Positions 1-5,455 of a stretch of DNA of 8,954 nt are shown in pieces; position 1 is the first letter of the stretch, and each line of letters begins with the position of its first letter. The DNA is from an uncultured Clostridiaceae bacterium (GTDB lineage Bacteria; Bacillota; Clostridia; TANB77; CAG-508): NCBI GenBank assembly GCA_958417695.1, contig CATZDQ010000061.1:1-8954 (forward strand), in the 5' to 3' direction. The notes below the pieces were generated by a model. The model ran no database searches, was not told the DNA's origin, and worked only from the letters and a program-made list of their open reading frames with translations. The translations under genes and the position numbers were made by a program.

Positions 1-54
1 GGGGTAGATTCGATCTTAATGGCAAATTTTATAGAGTTATTTAGTAAATTGTAA
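1..54 (+). other. possible 3' end of an upstream gene
   Basis: Two frames are open from the window edge: frame 1 to a TAA at 52-54 (ending in ...ANFIELFSKL) and frame 3 to a TAG at 40-42 (ending in ...LNGKFYRVI). Either could be the C-terminal tail of a gene cut by the window. Neither is long enough to recognise, and I cannot choose between them. Positions 55-85 look like an ordinary short intergenic gap carrying the purine-rich ribosome-binding region of the next gene, so the upstream gene may share its transcript. Confidence 0.3.
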
Positions 55-85
55 AGCAAATATAAAAAGGAGAAAGAAGAGAAAT

Positions 86-952
86 ATGCAAGTAGCAAAT
101 GATTGGAAAGAGTATGAGATATTAGATATGGCAGATGGGGAGAAATTAGAAAGATGGAAGGATATTGTATTAGTACGTCCTGACCCGCAAATTATCTGGA
201 AACAGAAGTCTTTTCCTGCTAAATGGAAAGAGGCTAATGCAAGATATGTTAGAAGTAGTACTGGTGGTGGAAATTGGGAATATACAAAGAAAGTACCAGA
301 AGTGTGGCAAGTGCATTATAAGAATTTAACTTTTAATTTGAAACCAATGGGCTTTAAACATACTGGTTTATTTCCAGAACAAGCGGTTAATTGGGATTGG
401 ATGATGGACAAGATAAAGAAGCAAAATAGGCCAATTAAAGTTTTAAATTTGTTTGCCTATACAGGAGGAGCAACGGTTGCTTGTTTAGCAGCAGGTGCTT
501 CTGTTTGCCATGTAGATAGTTCTAAGGGAATGGTTAGTTGGGCAAAGGAGAATGTAAGTGCTTCAGGCTTACAAGATAAATCAGTTAGATATATCGTAGA
601 TGATGTTGTAAAATTTGTTAGTCGTGAGATTAGAAGACAAAATACATATGATGCTATTATTATGGACCCACCTTCTTATGGAAGGGGAACCAATGGAGAA
701 GTATGGAAGTTTGAGGAGAATGTAGAAGAGTTAGTGGAACTTTGTAGTAAGATTTTATCAGATAATCCTTTATTCTTTTTAATAAATTCTTATACAACAG
801 GTATTTCTAGTACGGTATTAACCAATATTTTAGAAATGCATGTACAAAATAAACACAAAGGCATATTAAAAGCAGGAGAAGTAGGCTTACCAATGAAGAA
901 TTCAGATTTAATTCTTCCATGTGGTATTTTTGGAAGATGGGAGAGTAAGTAA
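86..952 (+). CDS. class I SAM-dependent methyltransferase, RlmI-like, without PUA domain
   Basis: This 288-residue protein is probably an RNA methyltransferase of the RlmI/RlmK-like group, which transfers a methyl group from S-adenosylmethionine to a base in rRNA. What I see is a Rossmann-type motif I, VLNLFAYTGG, at about residues 119-128, an acidic residue after strand 2 (D144 in CHVDSS), an acidic DDV at 172-174, and motif IV DPPSYG at 194-199. The region before motif I (about 80-118) contains FKHTGLFPEQ, similar to the substrate-side segment that precedes the fold in RlmI-type enzymes. RlmI itself is near 396 residues with an N-terminal PUA domain; that domain is missing here, so the target base cannot be assigned. 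The start ATG follows a purine-rich stretch (ggaga at 69-73, gaagag nearer). The stop codon directly abuts the ATG of the pseudouridine synthase, which implies co-translation and a shared rRNA-modification role. Confidence 0.8.
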   Translation: MQVANDWKEYEILDMADGEKLERWKDIVLVRPDPQIIWKQKSFPAKWKEANARYVRSSTGGGNWEYTKKVPEVWQVHYKNLTFNLKPMGFKHTGLFPEQAVNWDWMMDKIKKQNRPIKVLNLFAYTGGATVACLAAGASVCHVDSSKGMVSWAKENVSASGLQDKSVRYIVDDVVKFVSREIRRQNTYDAIIMDPPSYGRGTNGEVWKFEENVEELVELCSKILSDNPLFFLINSYTTGISSTVLTNILEMHVQNKHKGILKAGEVGLPMKNSDLILPCGIFGRWESK

Positions 953-1645
953 ATGCAAAAATTAAATGTACTATATGAAGATAACCATATTATTGTAGTA
1001 GAAAAAATAGTCAACGTTCCTTCTCAAGCAGATAAAACTGGTGATGAGGATATGCTGACAATTATCAAGGGCTATTTAAAAGAGAAATACCATAAACCAG
1101 GAGAGGTATATTTAGGTTTAGTTCATCGTTTAGATAGGCCAGTTGGTGGAGTGATGGTATTTGCTAAAACTTCTAAAGCAGCAGCTAGATTGAGTGAACA
1201 AGTGAGAATAAAGGCTTTTCAGAAAAAGTATTTGGTCATTGTAGATGGAAAGATGCAAACAGATACAGGAACATTGGAAGATTATTTATTAAAAAATGAA
1301 AAAATGAATATGAGTAAAGTGGTTAAAGAAGGTACTAAAAACGCAAAGTTAGCAAAGCTAGATTATGAGGTTTTAAAGTACCAAGATGAAATAAATCTGT
1401 CTCTACTAGTAGTATATCTACATACAGGTAGGCATCATCAAATTAGAGTCCAGTTCGCTAGTAGAGAGCATAGCTTATATGGAGACCAAAAATATGGCTG
1501 TAGAGGAAGAGGAAAACAAATTGCTTTATGGGCATATTCACTTTCTTTTATACATCCAGTAACCAAGGAAGAGATGTCTTTTCAAGTATTACCAAAGATA
1601 GAAGGAAGTTGGAAAATCTTAGAAGATGTAGTGGATTCTTTATAA
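953..1645 (+). CDS. RluA-family pseudouridine synthase
   Basis: This 230-residue enzyme converts uridine to pseudouridine in rRNA or tRNA. The family signature HRLDRPVGGVMVF at about residues 58-70 carries the catalytic aspartate (D61), and the conserved HTGRHHQIRVQFA segment near residues 157-170 is the second family motif. There is no N-terminal S4 RNA-binding domain, since the protein begins directly with the VLYEDNHIIVVEK strand of the catalytic fold. It is therefore a short RluA/RluC-like type rather than RluD-like, and the modified site cannot be predicted. The start ATG follows the stop of the methyltransferase gene with no gap, and gggag at 938-942 inside that gene serves as its ribosome-binding site. 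A hairpin terminator follows about 30 bases after the stop, ending the two-gene operon. Confidence 0.9.
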   Translation: MQKLNVLYEDNHIIVVEKIVNVPSQADKTGDEDMLTIIKGYLKEKYHKPGEVYLGLVHRLDRPVGGVMVFAKTSKAAARLSEQVRIKAFQKKYLVIVDGKMQTDTGTLEDYLLKNEKMNMSKVVKEGTKNAKLAKLDYEVLKYQDEINLSLLVVYLHTGRHHQIRVQFASREHSLYGDQKYGCRGRGKQIALWAYSLSFIHPVTKEEMSFQVLPKIEGSWKILEDVVDSL

Positions 1646-1675
1646 AAATTTATGTTAATTTTACAAAACTAAATG

Positions 1676-1729
1676 AAATCATATATGAAAAATTATTTGA
1701 GGTTTTTCGTATATGATTTTTTGTGTTTT
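1676..1729 (+). terminator. intrinsic terminator of the methyltransferase-pseudouridine synthase operon
   Basis: The arm at 1676-1692 pairs with 1703-1719 over 17 positions (one G-T pair, the rest complementary), leaving a 10-base loop at 1693-1702. A T-rich run (ttttttgtgtttt) follows on the plus strand. The left arm is preceded by ordinary AT-rich sequence, so this mainly serves plus-strand transcripts and insulates agrBD from the upstream operon. Confidence 0.85.
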
Positions 1730-1738
1730 AAGGGAAAA

Positions 1739-1756
1739 ATGAAATTTCATGTCGAA
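1739..1756 (+). promoter_or_regulatory. palindrome plus Spo0A-box-like heptamer upstream of agrB
   Basis: The perfect palindrome ATGAAATTTCAT (1739-1750) overlaps TGTCGAA (1750-1756), which matches the core of the Spo0A-binding 0A box (TGNCGAA). It lies about 40 bases upstream of the agrB start. I found no convincing sigma-A -35/-10 pair with proper spacing in 1720-1796, so the agrB promoter may need an activator or use another sigma factor. In AT-rich DNA this heptamer is expected roughly once in this window by chance, so the assignment is tentative. Confidence 0.35.
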
Positions 1757-1796
1757 AAAAGTATATTATGCAGACAGAGAGAAACGAGGTGAGTAC

Positions 1797-2435
1797 ATGA
1801 TAGACCATTTATGTGAATACTTAACAGATAGAATTAGAAAGCAGATGCCAGAAATAGATGATGAAAAAGCAGAGGTGATACTATATGGTATACAACTAAT
1901 TATAGGAGAGATTCCAAAGATATTTTTGATGATAGCTTTAGCTATTCTATTAGGACTGTGGTGGGAAACTCTATTAGCGTTTTTCTTACTTTTACCATAT
2001 AGAATTTGTTCAGGAGGATTTCATTTAAAAACACATTTAGGATGTATATTGTGTACAAATTTGTTTTATTGTGGAAATGCATACATTAGTACTAATTTCC
2101 AATTTCCAACAATAGAGGCTAAATTAATAACCATTTTAATTTTATGGATATTTGGAATCTGGATGATTAGTTTATATGCTCCAGCAGATACAGAGAATGT
2201 TCCAATATTAACTAAAAAAGAAAGAAGAACAAAGAAGATACTATCTTATACAGTTTTAAGTATTAATTTGATACTTGCTATTATTATACCAAATGTAATA
2301 ATTTCTAACATTTTTATTTTAGGGACATTAATACAAACCATTTCTATTACTAGAATTGCTTATATACTTACAAAAAATAAATATGGCTATGAAGTATACC
2401 AAAAAGAAAATCAAGCCACATCTACAATTGGATAA
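1797..2435 (+). CDS. agrB: AgrB-like accessory gene regulator peptidase
   Basis: This is an integral membrane cysteine peptidase that removes the C-terminal tail of AgrD and helps form the thiolactone signal peptide. I chose the ATG at 1797 (212 residues) over the in-frame ATG at 1749 because gaggtga lies 4-5 bases before it and the resulting N-terminus (MIDHLCEYLTDRIRKQ) matches the usual AgrB start. The catalytic pair is clear: in YRICSGGFHLKTHLGC, H76 and C83 are separated exactly as H77 and C84 of Staphylococcus aureus AgrB. The family motif APADTENVPI follows at about 128-137. Several hydrophobic segments are visible (about 41-66, 84-100, 110-127, 150-170 and 171-190). The agrD gene starts 57 bases after the stop. 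The family assignment is very secure; the peptide it processes is presumably the adjacent one. Confidence 0.95.
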   Translation: MIDHLCEYLTDRIRKQMPEIDDEKAEVILYGIQLIIGEIPKIFLMIALAILLGLWWETLLAFFLLLPYRICSGGFHLKTHLGCILCTNLFYCGNAYISTNFQFPTIEAKLITILILWIFGIWMISLYAPADTENVPILTKKERRTKKILSYTVLSINLILAIIIPNVIISNIFILGTLIQTISITRIAYILTKNKYGYEVYQKENQATSTIG

Positions 2436-2439
2436 TACA

Positions 2440-2458
2440 GATATCAGCCGGCGATGTC
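2440..2458 (+). other. small hairpin between agrB and agrD
   Basis: GATATC at 2440-2445 can pair with GATGTC at 2453-2458 (six pairs, one of them G-T) around the GC-rich loop agccggc. No T-run follows, so it is not a terminator. It stands out as an island of G+C in very AT-rich DNA, 22 bases before the agrD ribosome-binding site, and could affect agrB/agrD mRNA stability or their relative output. The evidence is weak. Confidence 0.25.
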
Positions 2459-2492
2459 TTATTATATAAATCTATATTAGGGAGGAATTTTT

Positions 2493-2612
2493 ATGTTAAA
2501 ATTATTAGTTAAAATGGCAGAAAGATATGCTAAGAATACAAATACTGCATGTTGGATTTCAGGTTTTTTACATCAACCAAAAATGCCAGCAAGTTTAATC
2601 AAAAAAGATTAA
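2493..2612 (+). CDS. agrD: AgrD-like cyclic lactone autoinducer pre-peptide
   Basis: This 39-residue peptide is the precursor of the quorum-sensing signal. It has a strong ribosome-binding site (gggagg at 2480-2485, about seven bases before the ATG) and lies directly downstream of agrB. It shows the three parts of an AgrD: an amphipathic, basic leader (residues 1-17, MLKLLVKMAERYAKN...), a core with the single cysteine (TACWISGFL, Cys20), and a C-terminal tail (HQPKMPASLIKKD) with the conserved two-proline pattern P29-x-x-P32. The tail aligns well with the HQPEEPKSL tail recalled for Clostridium perfringens AgrD, which suggests AgrB cleavage after Leu26. That would give a thiolactone ring of seven residues (CWISGFL) rather than the common five. 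Cleavage after Gly24 would give five but breaks the tail alignment. Gene identity is secure; the mature signal is inferred. Confidence 0.93.
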   Translation: MLKLLVKMAERYAKNTNTACWISGFLHQPKMPASLIKKD

Positions 2613-2645
2613 TTTTCAGAAATTACAATATTTCCTTTATATACG

Positions 2646-2680
2646 AAAACAAGATAGGTTCGACAACTATCTTGTTTTTT
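2646..2680. terminator. bidirectional terminator between agrBD and the agrA-agrC operon
   Basis: A perfect 12-base-pair inverted repeat (AAAACAAGATAG at 2646-2657, CTATCTTGTTTT at 2667-2678) encloses a nine-base loop. The plus strand continues into a six-T run (2675-2680) and the minus strand reads out through TTGTTTT, so both the agrD transcript and the convergent agrC2 transcript, whose stop is at 2688, can end here. The loop contains TTCGACA, the complement of TGTCGAA; I regard that as incidental. Confidence 0.9.
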
Positions 2681-2687
2681 GGTATAT

Positions 2688-3239
2688 TTAAAAAGAAATT
2701 TCTAATTTTTGAATAAAAAAGTCATTGTTTTTATAAGTATCTATGTTTAAATTATTATTTTTATTGACTATCTTTTGTACTTCCCATAATCCAATGCCTG
2801 TATTTTTCTCTTTTGTACTATAGTTTTTTTCATAAATTTTATTGAGGTCGATATCTTTCTTTTTGTATGAATTCTTAATAGTAACTATTTGAAGACGATT
2901 TTTATCATTTTTTCTAAATGAAATATTTATAACCTTATCTTCACACTCACTAGCAGCTTCTATAGCATTATCCATCAGAATACCTAAAATTCTTGTAAAT
3001 TCATATAACTTGATATTTAATTCATTAAGGTCAAGAAATGTCTCTAAATTAATTTTTATACCTAAATTATCAGCCTTATGATACTTATTAGCAAGTAAGA
3101 TATAAATAGAATGATTATTAATAATTTTAGGGTTTAACGTTGTAAGATTGTTAACATGTCCATAATCTTCTAAAAGTTCATAGTAATACTTTTTAAATCC
3201 TTCTATATCATCTGTATCGGCAAATACGCCGAAAACCAT
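2688..3239 (-). CDS. AgrC2 C-terminal part: GHKL ATPase domain, separated by a frameshift
   Basis: This reading frame holds the catalytic half of a second AgrC-like histidine kinase. Visible are the N-box FTRILGILMDNAIEAASE (N91, counting from the ATG at 3239) and the G-box STKEKNTGIGLWEVQ (G148, G150), closely matching the intact paralogue next door. The ATG at 3239 has no Shine-Dalgarno site and lies inside the upstream frame, so independent translation is doubtful. The frame continues from the preceding half if one base is skipped at 3231-3235, which restores alignment with AgrC1 (GGYINNNDMEGLKK against GVFADTDDIEGFKK). The ATPase motifs are intact and no further stops occur, so the frame is either maintained by recoding or only recently broken. 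Alone it would be a soluble kinase domain with no histidine and no sensor. Confidence 0.75.
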   Translation of the reverse strand: MVFGVFADTDDIEGFKKYYYELLEDYGHVNNLTTLNPKIINNHSIYILLANKYHKADNLGIKINLETFLDLNELNIKLYEFTRILGILMDNAIEAASECEDKVINISFRKNDKNRLQIVTIKNSYKKKDIDLNKIYEKNYSTKEKNTGIGLWEVQKIVNKNNNLNIDTYKNNDFFIQKLEISF

Positions 3240-4038
3240 CTAAGATATTACCAAAGTCATGTTTAAAGGCACGTGTGTTATCGTATAAAAGTTCCAAGGT
3301 TTTATAGGATAGTTGGCTTTCCTCTAAACTCATAGAAGTAGATTCTAATTCTATTACATTCTTAAAACTTGCAATAGTAATAGCAAAATGAGCAAATAAA
3401 CTTAGAATATTAAATAGAGTCATAATAGAAGAGAAAACATCACTATAACAACTAAGCAAGTAGAATTGTGTGACTAAGATGAATATTGCTAAGATAACAT
3501 TAACAAGAAGTAATGTTTTAGACTTTTTATTAAGAAAGTCTAGTTTTACAACAGAAAAGTTTAAGTGTTTTATAGATAGATATAATATGAATACAATACT
3601 ATATATTAAAGATATGATAGCAAACCTATATAACGGTATATTGACGAGTGATGATAAACTAACATTAAATATAAGCATAAAAGCTTTTTCTATTATATAT
3701 TCGAGTGCAAGAGACATAGAAAAAGTTATTAGTTCTGCAAAAACGGCCTTTACTTTAGTAGTATGAAAAACAAAAAATACACAAAAGGGTAAAAGTATCA
3801 TGTTTACAAATATACAAATGGGATTTGGTAATAAGAGTTTTGAGAAGAAACATAGAATACTTAAAACAATAACATAAAGTATCTCTTGCTTATAATTTTT
3901 TTCTATATTCAATATTTTAGTAAAAAGTAACATATACACGTAAGAATCAATGACACAAAAAAGTAGACCACTGGTTGTGATAAAAGTGCTATTTTCTATT
4001 ATAAAAGAATTCCAAATATTTTTTATTGTATTTATCAT
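3208..4038 (-). CDS. AgrC2 N-terminal part: membrane sensor and phospho-acceptor histidine
   Basis: This 276-residue frame is the sensor half of the second AgrC-like kinase. I chose the ATG at 4038 because a good ggaggt (4043-4048) precedes it; an in-frame TTG at 4050 is less likely. It has six or seven hydrophobic segments and is plainly a duplicate of AgrC1 (compare FCVIDSYVYMLLF with FCFIDAYVYMLLF, and FYLLSCYSD in both). It ends just after the H-box TRAFKHDFGN (H260), where the frame runs into GFRRICRYR and a stop at 3208-3210. Joined to the next frame by a one-base shift it would give a 449-residue protein, against 447 for AgrC1. As it stands it could bind peptide and be phosphorylated by a partner kinase, or titrate the signal. 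It is the last gene of the operon and follows a large intercistronic hairpin. Confidence 0.8.
   Translation of the reverse strand: MINTIKNIWNSFIIENSTFITTSGLLFCVIDSYVYMLLFTKILNIEKNYKQEILYVIVLSILCFFSKLLLPNPICIFVNMILLPFCVFFVFHTTKVKAVFAELITFSMSLALEYIIEKAFMLIFNVSLSSLVNIPLYRFAIISLIYSIVFILYLSIKHLNFSVVKLDFLNKKSKTLLLVNVILAIFILVTQFYLLSCYSDVFSSIMTLFNILSLFAHFAITIASFKNVIELESTSMSLEESQLSYKTLELLYDNTRAFKHDFGNILDGFRRICRYR
3228..3237 (-). other. one-base frameshift / possible +1 recoding site in agrC2
   Basis: Read on the minus strand the frame is GAT GGT TTT CGG CGT, leading to a stop. Skipping one base gives GGT TTC GGC GTA TTT GCC, which continues the kinase in register with its paralogue. The extra base is one T of a four-T run (3232-3235) or the following C. 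UUU followed by a rare CGG codon allows tRNA-Phe to re-pair with UUC after a +1 slip, the same logic as the UUU-CGU site of influenza PA-X. A mutation or sequencing error is equally compatible with what I can see. Confidence 0.6.
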
Positions 4039-4053
4039 TTGTACCTCCAATAA

Positions 4054-4101
4054 TATAGAAACAAAGTAATATAGTTTTTCCTATGCTACTTTGTTTCTAT
4101 A
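4054..4101. repeat. long inverted repeat between agrC1 and agrC2
   Basis: Positions 4054-4074 pair with 4081-4101: fifteen perfect pairs (TATAGAAACAAAGTA against its complement), one mismatch, then five more pairs including one G-T, with a six-base loop (4075-4080). It begins 10 bases after the agrC1 stop and ends a few bases before the agrC2 ribosome-binding site. On the minus strand no T-run follows, so it is not a standard terminator of the agr transcript. A role in mRNA processing, or in setting AgrC2 output relative to AgrC1, is more likely. Confidence 0.75.
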
Positions 4102-4111
4102 ATAATATATT

Positions 4112-5455
4112 TTATTCAATATAAATTTCAAATTGTTGACTGAAAAAGTTATCTTTTTTTGTTGTATGGAGATTTAAATTACTATTTTTCTTTAAAATTT
4201 GTCTCACTTCCCATAAACCTAATCCAGAATTTCCCTTTTTGGTAGAAAATCCTTTTTTATAGATATTATCAGTATTAATATCTTTATCTAAATATGTATT
4301 TTCTATTATTAACAATTGCATATTTCCTTTTTTTCTAAAGCAAACATTGATAATTTTATTTTCGCATTCGCAAGCTGCCTCAATAGCATTATCCATCAAT
4401 ATACCTAAGATTCTAGTAAATTCATAAATCTTCATATGCAAGTTGTTTAAGTCTAAGAATACTTCTAGATTAATCTTAATACCTTTTTCATCAGCTTTAT
4501 GATATTTATTTGCCATTACATTATAGATAGCAGGGTTATTAATAACTTTTGGACTTAATGTTGTTAAATTGTTAACACGTTGACAATCTTCCATAAGTTG
4601 AGAATAGTATTTTTTTAAGCCTTCCATATCATTATTATTGATATAGCCACCAATGCCTTGCACAATATTACCAAAGTCATGTTTAAAAGCTCTAGTATTA
4701 TCATATAAGATTTCTAATGTTTTGTTATATAAAGTAGCTTCTTCTAAACTGGTTGAAGTGGTTTCTAATCTAGTAATATTAGAAAAACTTACAATACTTA
4801 TTATGAAATAAGCAATTAAACTTAATATATTTAGAAAACTCATAATTGAAGATAAATTGTCACTATAACAACTTAATAAATAAAATTGTGTAATAAGGAC
4901 AAAGACTGCTAAAACTAAATTAATAAATAGTAGTATTTTAGTCTTTTTATTCATACTTTCTAGAAACTTTACAGAAAAATTTAAATGTTTTAGAAATCTA
5001 TATAAGATATAAACAATAGCATATATTATTAGGATAATACTAATCCTATATATTGGAATGTTAATAATAGAAGTTAATGGAAAGTTGGTAAGAATCATGA
5101 AGAAGCGCTCGACAATAAATTCTAAAATAAGAGAAATTGAAAAAGTGATTATTTCTGCAATTATTGATTTTAGAATATTTGACTTAAAAATAAAATATAC
5201 ACAAATAGGTAATAAGAGCATGTTAACAAAAATTGAGTATGGATTAGGGATAATAATTTTGCATAAATATCCTAAAATACTCAGAATAATAACGTAAATG
5301 ATTCTGGTTTTTCTAGTAGTTGGAATATTAAGGATTGTACTAAAAAGTAACATATAAACATAAGCATCAATAAAACAAAAAAGAATACCTGTTATACTAA
5401 TTAATCCTTCATTTTCAGTAGTTTGTGCCGTCCAAACGGTCTGTAAAATATCCAT
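4112..5455 (-). CDS. agrC: AgrC1: AgrC-like GHKL sensor histidine kinase
   Basis: This 447-residue membrane kinase is the probable receptor for the AgrD-derived peptide. The N-terminal 230 residues are mostly hydrophobic with six or seven segments (about 18-40, 51-68, 73-90, 97-118, 134-152, 174-197 and 205-226). A linker helix leads to the H-box TRAFKHDFGN with phospho-acceptor H259. The GHKL ATPase follows, with N-box FTRILGILMDNAIEA (N356) and G-box STKKGNSGLGLWEV (G411, G413). This is the layout of AgrC-type (HPK10) kinases. Its ATG lies 41 bases inside the 3' end of the response-regulator gene, with GGAGGA at 5467-5472, eleven bases upstream, a slightly long spacing. The overlap suggests translational coupling with the regulator it should phosphorylate. 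It is not exclusive proof of signal identity: a second kinase copy follows, and only one agrD is visible. Confidence 0.92.
   Translation of the reverse strand: MDILQTVWTAQTTENEGLISITGILFCFIDAYVYMLLFSTILNIPTTRKTRIIYVIILSILGYLCKIIIPNPYSIFVNMLLLPICVYFIFKSNILKSIIAEIITFSISLILEFIVERFFMILTNFPLTSIINIPIYRISIILIIYAIVYILYRFLKHLNFSVKFLESMNKKTKILLFINLVLAVFVLITQFYLLSCYSDNLSSIMSFLNILSLIAYFIISIVSFSNITRLETTSTSLEEATLYNKTLEILYDNTRAFKHDFGNIVQGIGGYINNNDMEGLKKYYSQLMEDCQRVNNLTTLSPKVINNPAIYNVMANKYHKADEKGIKINLEVFLDLNNLHMKIYEFTRILGILMDNAIEAACECENKIINVCFRKKGNMQLLIIENTYLDKDINTDNIYKKGFSTKKGNSGLGLWEVRQILKKNSNLNLHTTKKDNFFSQQFEIYIE

Noticed and set aside
790..1014. Minus-strand open frame opposite the methyltransferase and pseudouridine synthase genes
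   Set aside because: It lies opposite two clear genes, and its sequence is explained by their codons.
1528..1716. Plus-strand open frame at the end of the pseudouridine synthase gene
   Set aside because: It overlaps the synthase in another frame and runs into the terminator hairpin; no ribosome-binding site.
1749..1796. Longer agrB start at 1749
   Set aside because: It lacks a well-spaced ribosome-binding site, its extra 16 residues do not resemble AgrB N-termini, and the ATG at 1797 has a good gaggtga.
2659..2665. TGTCGAA (minus strand) in the terminator loop as a third Spo0A site
   Set aside because: It lies between convergent gene ends with no promoter nearby, so it is probably chance.
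3470..3766. Plus-strand open frame inside agrC2
   Set aside because: It is opposite the hydrophobic sensor region of a recognisable kinase; no family resemblance.
5058..5297. Plus-strand open frame inside agrC1
   Set aside because: Antisense shadow of the membrane segments of the kinase.
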